Positions 11,202 through 19,812 of a stretch of DNA of 64,000 nucleotides are shown piece after piece. The translations under genes were made by a program, and so were the position numbers. Under the pieces are notes generated by a model. That model saw only the letters and a program-made list of their open reading frames with translations. It had not been told where the DNA came from and did no database searches. Within the stretch, counting starts at the first letter, position 1; every line of letters starts with the position of its first letter. Source of the stretch: Narthecium ossifragum (taxonomy: Eukaryota > Streptophyta > Magnoliopsida > Dioscoreales > Nartheciaceae); NCBI GenBank assembly GCA_963920575.1, contig OY986969.1, positions 19,763,288 through 19,827,287 on the forward strand. The letters run 5' to 3'.

Positions 11202-11499
11202 CTAGGGTTCAAAGAGTGACATGATAATCCAGAGATTGAATTTAGAGTTGATGGCATCTATGAATATCTAAAAGAAGGAAAATCTCACTCCAACCAGCCC
11301 TTAGAATGGAATGAACCCAACACCAATTGAAAGCAGTGAGATGCAGCCACCAACAGTCATAAATAGCAAAAATTTAGAGTGGGACACAAAAAATGTTGTT
11401 TCAGTACTTCAAATAAAAACAGAATCCTAAACCCAATATCTTGAGAACTCAAAAGTATGAATAATGAACTGCAAACTGCAGCATCATCTACGAATCTGA

Positions 11500-11567
11500 A
11501 ATTTTCAGGATATTCTGACCTGCTCAAGAAGATTCTCAGGATATTCTGACCAGCTCAGGAAGATTGC
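11500..11567 (-). repeat. 30-bp tandem duplication at the LeuRS stop codon
   Basis: Two near-identical units containing tcctgagctggtcagaatat and cttgagcaggtcagaatatc lie end to end on the minus strand. They are read in different frames, and the second supplies the stop codon used by the ORF. Confidence 0.7.
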
Positions 11568-14500
11568 AATAGGATTGCCTGGTGATGGTGGATTCTGTGT
11601 CAACAATGGGACATGAGGGCCAGCTTTATCGCGAGAGGCAGCATCTGATTCACACAAGATCTCTATATGTTGAAGACCAAGTTGCCTCTTCATCAACTCT
11701 GCATTCTCCTGAAGAACATCGATTTCACCAAAAGGCAGCTTCAAATCAAGAGCTTGAGGACCAACCAAAAGAGCCTCTTCCTTTTTAAACCTCAAGAATG
11801 GCATGCAAAGCTTCTGAATCTGCTTGAAGTTTGAACCCTGCCCCAAGGCACTTCCTTTCATTGCCTCGAGGATCTCCTGATCAGGCTTAAAAGAGCGTGT
11901 ATTGCTGTCAAATTTGTCCTGAAGTATTCTCAAACACTCCTCCTTCCAGCCATTATACTGCTCATTCACATATATAAGACCTACAGTTGGCTTGTTCTCA
12001 TCTGTTGATTGAGTCGCCAAATCCTTCTTTGGCTTCTTTGAACCAGATACCTGCTTCTGAAGTAGCTTCCTCATCATAATTATACAGTCCTGGAGATATT
12101 TGTTTGCGCTTTTGAGAGTGAGGTCTGGTGCATCGGCACCGGGCCAACCAGCATTTATTGCCAAATTATCCTCCTTTAAGATATTTTTCCTAACGTGCTC
12201 TGCATAGTGGGGACAAATAGGAGTAATAAGCCGAGTCTGAACATCCATAAACCGCCACAATAGGTCATGATTCATGCCTCCTGATCCACAAGAAAGCCTG
12301 TACTCATCCCTGGCAGCTTGAAGGTCGTAAAAACCAGTCTTAAGAGCTTCTCTGAACATATAGTCATTGTAATGCTGTTCTGTTAGATGAATAGCAATAT
12401 TTATTTCATTGGCAAACACACGATCAGCGTAAGTAGATGAAGACCCCAGACGCAAAGATGGCTCTGCAGCCACTATTTCTTCCATCCATGTAATTTCCTT
12501 GGTGAGCTTTAAAATAGCAGAATTGGCAGTATCAAAAACAAAATTGGCATCATCCATCCCATCCCCAGCATCTGCAAGTGAAAACCTGGTAGCATCAGAG
12601 GAAAATTCCTCGATAGCCTGCCGAAGAGTCTTGAAATTCCCTGTCGATTTGGACATCTTCTCGGAGTTGAGCATGATGTGCCCATTGCAGCGGAATCCAC
12701 GAGGCCACTGGTGTTTGGGGAGAAGTGCTGCGTGGTTATAGATGCAAAAGGTCAGATGGTTCTGGATAAGATCTTTCCCTGACACACGAAGGTCGAATGG
12801 GTACCAATACTCGAACTCTTGTTTCATCTTTGCCAGTAGAGCCGACGGAATGTCAGATTCTGGTAATGGCCCACCACAGAATATATAGTCCCAAATCTCA
12901 TCTGTCATCTGCTCTGGCCTAACTAGAGAAGTATCTGAGCCATACAGATTCCCATTTTGCAAAAGATGAGCAACAGTGTAATATGCCATGTATAAAGTGG
13001 AGTCAGAAAGTGATTCTACAAGAAATTGTTCATCCCATGGAATACGGGTACCAAGGCCAAAAGACCGTGAACATGCCCACTGATTTAACCAGCCCAATGT
13101 GTGCTCAAATCCATGCCTTGTCTCTCCGCTGTAAAGATTCATGTTGGCTAAACAATCCTCAGCCTTCTTCTTCCACTCTGATTCACCATAAGTAATATAC
13201 CACTGGTCTGTTAGAGCCACAATGCACTCATCACCGGATCTTGACGTGACTCTCTTCTCAGGCTCGCTGTACATCACCGCTTGGCCAGTCTCAAGAAGCA
13301 GATTCCTGATCAATGGCTTGGCTTCCTGAACCTTTTTCCCCTTGAACTCCCCTACCAACATGGTGCCATCAGTGAAACCTTTCAGATATGTCATCCTTTT
13401 TGCCTCATCAAGTTTCTTAGAGTCATTCTGGCTCTTGATTTTAAGATCTTTGCACACCTTTTCTGCTGACTTATCTCCAAATTCAGGAATATTGATTATA
13501 GCTATGACCTCATAAGGCAAAACCCACTCGTCCTTCACTCCATACTTTGCCCGTAAAGCAGGCTTTGATATCAAATCTTGCAATGTCATGTAATCATCAG
13601 GCGAATCACTGGGCACACTAGTCACGATACCTGTGCCCTTATCTGTTTTGATTGTTAGCATGGGGAGCGAATATATGACTTCATTGAAAGCAAGAGGGGA
13701 CTTCAATGGCAAACCGATTAAATCACGGCCAGATAGCTCAAGCAGACAAGTAGGCTTCTCTGGAACCTTAGATAATCTCTGATAAGCAAGATTGAGGGCA
13801 GCCCTTTGTGTAACGATGAAGACATCGGTTTCATTAATCTCAAATGCACCATATTGCCCATCAGGCAGTACCCACAAGTTTGTCTGCCCATACATAGTTT
13901 CAGGTCGCAATGTTGCAGCTGCAAAGAAAACTCTTCTACCTTCCAAGGCCTTCAACTTTGATGGGAATGGAGGGATAACCTCTATTTTGATAAGAACATA
14001 CTCCTGTGGCTGGACACCTTCACCTGAGGCTCTATCATGATCGGCACAAGGTTGGCCATCCAGTGGAGAGTAAATGGTGTATCTGACGTCCTTGATGATC
14101 TTGCCCATACCCTTCAACTTCTTCATTTGCCACCGAACAAAGGTGTCATAATATGGATTCATATCGGTCGTTATAAAAGACCGTCTCCAGTCACAGCCCA
14201 AACCAAAAACTTTGAGGTCTTCTTTGGCCAAGGGAGGGAAATGGACTAACCAATGATATGGATCAGCAAATTTGGCAATTTCACTATCTGGAAGACCAAA
14301 GCTCTTCATAATCTCCCACTGGGATTTATCTCCACTGGATTTGGCAGTGGCCTTTGACCTCTTGCTCTTGAACTTATCAGGAGCAACCACACTGTCATCT
14401 TCACCTTTCTGTTCATCCACAACTTCCACACTAACATCGTCCTCTGCTGCAGGAAACATAGGTGGGTTTCCATACTGCTGGATCTCCCTTGCAAGCTTGT

Positions 14501-14816
14501 CAGCTGAGGCTTTAATTGGCATACCAGTGCAGTGGAAGCCAAATGGGAGAAGCACGTTGCGGCCGCACAGCCTATGATAGGCGGCTGCAAACTCCAACTT
14601 GGACAGCGAGAAAGCATGCCCTAAGTGTAGAGTTCCATTCATGTAAGGGTAAGGGAAGTTGCCAAAGAACTTCTCACCTGCCTCCGGAGGGCTGCTGCGG
14701 GATTCAGCATTGAAGACTTCATTCTCCTCCCAGATCTTTTGAGCCTCTGCCTGAATTTTCAGCAGCTGGTCCCTCCTCGCGTGGCTCCTTCCTCCCTCGG
14801 GGTTGTTTGTGGCCAT
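11505..14816 (-). CDS. Leucyl-tRNA synthetase, cytosolic
   Basis: This enzyme charges tRNA-Leu with leucine in the cytosol (class Ia aminoacyl-tRNA synthetase, archaeal/eukaryotic LeuRS type). The coding region is a single uninterrupted exon of 1103 codons, close to other plant cytosolic LeuRS (about 1090). The start MATNNPEGGRSHARRDQLL at 14816 matches the family. The frame runs further upstream to 14930, but a good splice acceptor at 14842 places that part in an intron. The ATP-binding HIGH motif is HLGH at residues 64-67 (in YMNGTLHLGHAFS) and KMSKS is at residues 720-724. The CP1 editing insertion lies between, with TLRPETMYGQTN near its start. The C-terminal half has the anticodon-binding and eukaryotic extension regions. 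The last 20 codons cross a 30-bp tandem duplication, so the final residues (after AIFLS) may not be the original C-terminus. Confidence 0.95.
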   Translation of the reverse strand: MATNNPEGGRSHARRDQLLKIQAEAQKIWEENEVFNAESRSSPPEAGEKFFGNFPYPYMNGTLHLGHAFSLSKLEFAAAYHRLCGRNVLLPFGFHCTGMPIKASADKLAREIQQYGNPPMFPAAEDDVSVEVVDEQKGEDDSVVAPDKFKSKRSKATAKSSGDKSQWEIMKSFGLPDSEIAKFADPYHWLVHFPPLAKEDLKVFGLGCDWRRSFITTDMNPYYDTFVRWQMKKLKGMGKIIKDVRYTIYSPLDGQPCADHDRASGEGVQPQEYVLIKIEVIPPFPSKLKALEGRRVFFAAATLRPETMYGQTNLWVLPDGQYGAFEINETDVFIVTQRAALNLAYQRLSKVPEKPTCLLELSGRDLIGLPLKSPLAFNEVIYSLPMLTIKTDKGTGIVTSVPSDSPDDYMTLQDLISKPALRAKYGVKDEWVLPYEVIAIINIPEFGDKSAEKVCKDLKIKSQNDSKKLDEAKRMTYLKGFTDGTMLVGEFKGKKVQEAKPLIRNLLLETGQAVMYSEPEKRVTSRSGDECIVALTDQWYITYGESEWKKKAEDCLANMNLYSGETRHGFEHTLGWLNQWACSRSFGLGTRIPWDEQFLVESLSDSTLYMAYYTVAHLLQNGNLYGSDTSLVRPEQMTDEIWDYIFCGGPLPESDIPSALLAKMKQEFEYWYPFDLRVSGKDLIQNHLTFCIYNHAALLPKHQWPRGFRCNGHIMLNSEKMSKSTGNFKTLRQAIEEFSSDATRFSLADAGDGMDDANFVFDTANSAILKLTKEITWMEEIVAAEPSLRLGSSSTYADRVFANEINIAIHLTEQHYNDYMFREALKTGFYDLQAARDEYRLSCGSGGMNHDLLWRFMDVQTRLITPICPHYAEHVRKNILKEDNLAINAGWPGADAPDLTLKSANKYLQDCIIMMRKLLQKQVSGSKKPKKDLATQSTDENKPTVGLIYVNEQYNGWKEECLRILQDKFDSNTRSFKPDQEILEAMKGSALGQGSNFKQIQKLCMPFLRFKKEEALLVGPQALDLKLPFGEIDVLQENAELMKRQLGLQHIEILCESDAASRDKAGPHVPLLTQNPPSPGNPIAIFLSWSEYPENLLEQVRIS

Positions 14817-14841
14817 CTCCTTGCTATAAAACCTTCTAGGA

Positions 14842-15851
14842 CTGAAAGTGGAAAGCAAATCTGACACTATAATCTCATAATTGAAAGGATAAAGTTTATT
14901 ATACATGACCACATGACATGTGTAATGCACATGTCCTCTAATTGATAGTGAGATACCGATTGGTTGATCTAGTCCATCGGTAGTGAGATACCGATTGGTT
15001 GATCTAGTCCATCGGTAGTGAGATACCGATTGACTAGATCAATCAATCGGTCCCTCACTTCTGATTCAATCATTGGTACATTCAATCGGTAGTGAGATAC
15101 CGATTGGTTGATCTGGTCTAATCTAATCCATCGGTAGTGTTCTATTGATGGACTAGATCAGCCAATCGGTATCTCACTACCGATTCGATGGCATGTTCAT
15201 AATTCAAATCGCGACTCTAATTGAAGCTCGAACCCATTGTTCATAATTCAAATCAGGAAACACTTATATCTGAAGTAACAAAAAACAAGGACAATCAATG
15301 AAGTAGAGGTTAAAATTTTCAACAACAAATATTTGTTTTGACGAAAAAGGAAACCTCGGCTATTCAGAGACAAAGGAAATAATTAAATCACTAGAGAACA
15401 AAGCATACACAACTTACTGATCTAAAGTTGCACTCATTTAAAGCCCTTCACAACAATGCACTTGTTAACTACAAATAAAATCAAGAACTCTTCTATAAAC
15501 TTTGGAATATTCCACAAGAACAGTATCATATACAGAGAAAGAAATATAAATAGAGAAATAAGAAGCCAACTGTTACTACACAATTCATCTAAAAAACAGT
15601 ATTATTTTGCCATAAACCGAGATTAATAACTAAACAAATGGATACCCAGATAAGAAACCATCAACACAAACAACCATAAAGGCAACAAATAGGAGCCGGA
15701 AAAGCACGAACGAATCGAAGCATATAACAACAGAAAAAACTCGCATCTTTTTCCGAAAAACAACGCCAAAAAGAATCGGAAATAAATCCAAAAAAACTTA
15801 TAAAAGCGGGACACAATAGCACAGTTTGAGATGTCGGATTCAAATCAATAC
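14842..15851 (-). other. Inferred 5'UTR intron of the leucyl-tRNA synthetase gene
   Basis: On the minus strand a donor CCCAG/GTATTG at 15852/15851 and an acceptor TTTGCTTTCCACTTTCAG ending at 14842 would remove about 1010 bp and leave a short leader before the ATG at 14816. Both sites are strong plant consensus sites with a pyrimidine-rich tract before the acceptor. This was inferred from sequence only. Confidence 0.55.
14943..15190. repeat. Hairpin-forming minisatellite in the LeuRS leader intron
   Basis: A unit of about 38 bp built on atcggtagtgagataccgat is repeated at least four times between 14945 and 15190. The unit core is itself an inverted repeat (ATCGGTA, 6-base loop, TACCGAT). Further copies near 15020 and 15150 are in opposite orientation, so the array can fold as a larger hairpin. 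A spacer such as tggttgatctagtcc separates units. Confidence 0.8.
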
Positions 15852-15995
15852 CTGGGTAGAGGAACTGTAACCCTAGGGAAAATTCTTGGGAGGAGCCGCA
15901 ACAACGGAGAGTTAGCCACGCTCGCTCGCTAAAGCAGAAGACCAGTAGACTCGAGTCCGACGGATCGTTAAGCTTCGGATGTCGGGAGCAACGGC
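15852..15995 (-). promoter_or_regulatory. Probable LeuRS first non-coding exon and promoter-proximal region
   Basis: GC-richer sequence immediately upstream of the inferred donor, including TCCCTAGGGTTACAG, looks like a plant 5'UTR. AAACCCTA/TAGGGTT-type motifs are common near translation-machinery genes in plants. The transcription start was not located. Confidence 0.4.
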
Positions 15996-15999
15996 CGGT

Positions 16000-16868
16000 G
16001 TCGGAACTGGGCCTGTGGTGGAAGGGCGAAAAGCAAGGGAAGGTTATCTGACGGCTGGCTGCTTAGGTCCTATGAGATGCAACATTACATATGCTGCTAG
16101 CCGTTAGATTGAAATCTAACCGCTGCATATGTTTTTGTTTGCTAAACCCTTTTTTCATTAGTTAATTGGCGTTAACCCATATTAAGGAACAATATTGGTA
16201 AAACAAAAACCCACTGTAGAGCTGGGTCATGTAAGAGGAGGATAGAGATGAAGGAATCGGCGGCTAAGGAGAGCCTGGGGCCGAGGAAGGATGTACCTGG
16301 TAGAGCTCCGTCGGAGGTGGCGATGGAGGAGGATACTCCGCGCGGGGTTTGGGGCAAAGGACAATGGCCCGCATCAGACGCCTATCGCTCCGGAGAAGGA
16401 CGCTGAGACGCTGGCGGTGCCGATTACGACGGCGGTGATAGCAGCGGCGGCGGAAGGGTGGCACGTCATACGTCGGGGACGGGCCCGGTGGCCGTGCAAA
16501 ACGCCAAATCGAAGGGGTACAACCGCAGCAGAGGAGCGATGTGCGTCAGGGCGTGTCAGTCGATGACACGCGCACACGTGTCACCTGGCAGGCGAAGAAG
16601 CCGTTGCCTGGGGTACAGGAAGGACGATCGCGACCGGCGGCCGGGCCACCACACCAAAAGCAAGGAAAGTAGGTCGATTGGCGGCGGGTTTAGGGCATCA
16701 GAGGGGACTGGCGACGGGATGGAAGAAGGGGTAGATGATTAGATCACCCCAGGAGGATAGAAGGAGAGGGATCCTCTCGAAGCATGGATGATTGGATGTA
16801 GTGCATACGTCAGCGGGTAAGAGGGAGCATGGTTTTAAAGACCAGGGAGGTCACGAATTGGGTCGGCC
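16000..16868. other. GC-rich gene-free stretch
   Basis: Overlapping ORFs on both strands between 16170 and 16745 have no recognisable domain. The composition resembles the LINE ORF1-like sequence that follows, and it could be the LINE's upstream part, but I see no DUF4283 or zinc knuckle here. Confidence 0.35.
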
Positions 16869-16869
16869 C

Positions 16870-17020
16870 AGGCCCAACTCGTTCAAGGAAGAGCCCAAGC
16901 TCTAACAAGCTCTAATTCCTTTGGTGCCTTAGCTGAACTTAGCCTTGCCATGGAGGGCCCGTCTGGTCCACCGGGTTCTAAAGCTGACCATGCCAAGGAG
17001 ATGGACGTGGACCAGCAACA
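16870..17020 (+). pseudogene. LINE ORF1-like fragment, left part (interrupted by LTR element)
   Basis: The open frame includes TSSNSFGALAELSLAMEG, which resembles the linker near the C-terminus of plant L1-type ORF1 proteins. It is cut by the chromovirus at 17021. Removing the element and one TSD copy rejoins the frame to the right part at 22844 without a shift. The family assignment rests on a short motif. Confidence 0.45.
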
Positions 17021-17479
17021 TGATGAGTTCAGTAGGCGATCAGATCGTGCACGCAAGCCTAACCCGAAATATTCATAATTAGATGAGTCTTAGTTGAACT
17101 AGGAACTATAGTTTGAGTGAGTCTTGAGTAGGTTATTAAGGAGTCCAGGTAGTAGTAGAGTAGCAGAGTTGGCTTCTGCTTAGGAGAGCACCTGTGTGTG
17201 CTAATAGTATAAATAGCTTGTTATCTCTTCTGTAGGGATTCAGTCTTGATTAATAGAAAAGTTCTTCTTCTTCATTAAGAGAAGATCAGGGGTGTCTCAG
17301 CCATTAATTGAGAACTAGTTACTTCTCTGCTACTTTCTCTGCTATTCTTCTCTGCTACTTCTCTGCAACTATTTCCTTCCGGTAGCATCCTCTGTTTTCT
17401 TCTTCTCCAACCGCGTGTTCTTTCATTGCCAATCACAAGAAGGACGTGAGGTGGGATCAAGGCTTCCTTTGTCTCATCA
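17021..17479 (+). repeat. 5' LTR of the chromovirus
   Basis: This 459-bp LTR is delimited by TG...CA and the TSD. A TATA box (TATAAATA, 17208-17215) is the likely promoter for the genomic RNA. CTCTGCTACTT-type repeats follow in the U5-proximal part (about 17320-17370). Confidence 0.96.
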
Positions 17480-17481
17480 AT

Positions 17482-17493
17482 TGGTACCAGAGC
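17482..17493 (+). other. Primer-binding site (initiator tRNA-Met type)
   Basis: TGGTACCAGAGC begins 2 bp after the LTR and matches the plant Ty3 pattern TGGTATCAGAGC, complementary to the 3' end of initiator tRNA-Met, with one difference. Confidence 0.9.
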
Positions 17494-17505
17494 AGCATTC
17501 CTGGC

Positions 17506-19812
17506 ATGATGGCGCCACCAGCGAACAAGGAACGGATTGATGCGCTAGAACAAGACGTCGTCGAACTACGGACGGGTATCGAAGAATTGTTGAAGAAACG
17601 CGATGACAGTGAAGATCGGCAACGAGTGATGGAAGTGAAGATCAACAATAATGAAGTTGCACTACTGGAAGTCGTGGCCCAATTAAAAGCGCTCAACAAC
17701 CGGTTGGAAATCGGAAATCAAGGGGAGGCGTCCTCTGCAGGCGGCAGAAAAGATGGAGGCGGCGGCAGCTCGAGCGGTGGTGGAGGAGGTACTCTTGGCA
17801 AATCTGGAGTGGAATGGGAACAACGACGTCTCGTTGGTCGTGAAGAGAGTGAATTTGAGGCACAGCGGCAACTAAAACTGGAATTTCCAATTTTTACGGG
17901 GGAGGATTTAGCAGTATGGATGAACCGTGCGGAGCAGTTCTTCGACATACAAGGGACACCAGCAGAACAGCGGGTTCGATGGGCGGCGTACCACCTTGGA
18001 GGTGCTGCAAACCAGTGGTGGCAACGGCTACAACGGGTATACCGCGAGGCAGCAGCTCCTATTTCCTGGGAGGTTTTCTCAAGGGAACTCAAGGTACGAT
18101 TTGGAGTTACAAAATACATTAATTATGATGAAGCTTTGGGTAGAATTCGACAAAAAGGGTCTCTGGAGGAATACATGGAAGAGTTCGAGGTTCTTGCTAA
18201 TCGAGTAGATAGTTGGCCGGAAAGTGCATTGATGGGAGCCTTCTTGGGTGGCTTACGTGAAGAAATCTCAGATGAGGTAAGGCTACTCAGGCCGGCTTCA
18301 CTTAGTCAAGCCGTCGAATTAGCAAGATTAGCCGATGAGAAATTAAGACATCAGAATCGGAGGCCAAGGATCGAGAGCAACCGACCCTACGGAAGGGGAG
18401 TACCACCGGTGGGAGTAGCAGGGCGCGCAGGCCAGGGGACCTTAACGATGAATGGGCCAAATCGTGCTCGGGGACCACCGCAGGGACGACAAACGGCGAA
18501 CCTTCGACGACTGACGTGGGAAGAGATGCAAAAAAGAAGAGAAAAGGGTCTTTGCTTCAACTGTGATGAACGGTTTACTCCGGGTCATCGATGCCAAAAA
18601 CCTCAGTCGTTCTTGATCGAGATGGAAGAGGAGGTTGACTGTGAACAAGACTCGGAAGGAACCGACAGTACACCGAATGATGAAGGGGATCCACACCAGC
18701 AAGGAGCAACCGGCGAGAATCAATGGTATCCATCTATATCTTTACATGCTCTGTCGGGCTGTGCTGGGCCTCGCACCATGCGGGTTACGGCGCGAGTTGG
18801 CCGCAACAAACTGACAGCCTTGATTGACAGTGGATCTACTCACAACTTCATACATGAAGAAGTTGCAAGTAGACTAGGGTTGGCTGTCACACCAGTTGAG
18901 GAATTTGGAGTTAGAGTTGCTAATGGTGAAAGATTAATGTGTAGAGAGAAATATAAAGATACTAGGATGGAAATCCAGGGCTATGGGTTTAAAGCAGATC
19001 TGTATTCTGTTGATCTCCAAGGATTGGACGTGGTGTTGGGCATTGAATGGTTGGAAAAATTAGGGCCGGTTGTGTGTGATTGGAGGAAGATGAACATGCA
19101 GTTTGAAGAGGGTGGCCAGACTCATACCATTGCTGCCATCAAAGCAAAGACCGCTCAACATGCCTCAGCCAAAGCACTAGAGCGAGAAATCCGCGCAGGG
19201 GGAGAATTGTTCGCACTACACATGGAGGTCTTGGGAGATGGAGAGAGACAGACACTTAATGAGGAAGTTCAACAAATTTTAAAGGAGTACAGTCATATAT
19301 TAGCAGAACCACAGGGGCTTCCACCTCGTCGAGAATTTACCCATCGCATTGCCTTGAAGGAGGGAGCACAACCAGTTAATGTTCGACCTTACCGGTATGC
19401 TCATTATCAAAAAAATGAAATTGAGCGACAGGTGAAAGAGATGTTAGCAGCAGGTTTAATACGGCCGAGTACTAGTCCGTTCTCGTCACCGGTCCTTCTA
19501 GTAAAAAAGAAAGATGGGTCTTGGAGGTTTTGCACAGATTACAGGGCTTTAAATGAGGTGACGATAAAGGATGCCTTTCCTATACCGACAGTTGACGATA
19601 TGTTGGATGAATTGCATGGGGCTACCTATTTTACTAAGCTGGATCTGCGTGCCGGGTACCATCAAATCCGAGTTCAAGAGGACATCCATAAAACTGCGTT
19701 CCGAACACACAGTGGCCATTATGAATATGTTGTCATGCCGTTTGGGTTATGCAACGCTCCATCAACCTTTCAAGCAACCATGAATACGTTGTTTAGACCC
19801 TACCTGCGGTGA
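17506..19812 (+). CDS. Chromovirus Gag-protease-RT (first part, ends at in-frame stop)
   Basis: Translation probably begins at the paired ATGs 17506/17509, just after the primer-binding site. The longer frame from 17446 starts inside the LTR. Order: coiled-coil-prone N-terminus; gag domain ([19 protein letters not shown], about 17915); zinc knuckle [14 protein letters not shown] (18553-18594, the Cx2Cx7HxC form usual in this clade); aspartic protease [11 protein letters not shown] (about 18820); and reverse transcriptase with [28 protein letters not shown] and [13 protein letters not shown]. It ends at TGA 19810-19812, immediately before the RT active-site box. The downstream sequence continues in the same frame, so this is one nonsense codon, not a programmed junction. 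Confidence 0.95.
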   Translation: MMAPPANKERIDALEQDVVELRTGIEELLKKRDDSEDRQRVMEVKINNNEVALLEVVAQLKALNNRLEIGNQGEASSAGGRKDGGGGSSSGGGGGTLGKSGVEWEQRRLVGREESEFEAQRQLKLEFPIFTGEDLAVWMNRAEQFFDIQGTPAEQRVRWAAYHLGGAANQWWQRLQRVYREAAAPISWEVFSRELKVRFGVTKYINYDEALGRIRQKGSLEEYMEEFEVLANRVDSWPESALMGAFLGGLREEISDEVRLLRPASLSQAVELARLADEKLRHQNRRPRIESNRPYGRGVPPVGVAGRAGQGTLTMNGPNRARGPPQGRQTANLRRLTWEEMQKRREKGLCFNCDERFTPGHRCQKPQSFLIEMEEEVDCEQDSEGTDSTPNDEGDPHQQGATGENQWYPSISLHALSGCAGPRTMRVTARVGRNKLTALIDSGSTHNFIHEEVASRLGLAVTPVEEFGVRVANGERLMCREKYKDTRMEIQGYGFKADLYSVDLQGLDVVLGIEWLEKLGPVVCDWRKMNMQFEEGGQTHTIAAIKAKTAQHASAKALEREIRAGGELFALHMEVLGDGERQTLNEEVQQILKEYSHILAEPQGLPPRREFTHRIALKEGAQPVNVRPYRYAHYQKNEIERQVKEMLAAGLIRPSTSPFSSPVLLVKKKDGSWRFCTDYRALNEVTIKDAFPIPTVDDMLDELHGATYFTKLDLRAGYHQIRVQEDIHKTAFRTHSGHYEYVVMPFGLCNAPSTFQATMNTLFRPYLR

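Noticed and set aside
17446..17508. Upstream start for the chromovirus polyprotein
   Set aside because: The first 20 codons lie in the LTR and across the primer-binding site; the paired ATGs at 17506/17509 are more plausible.
19810..19812. Programmed readthrough or frameshift site in the chromovirus
   Set aside because: The TGA sits inside the conserved RT domain, not at a gag-pol boundary, and the frame is unchanged after it, so a nonsense mutation is the simple explanation.
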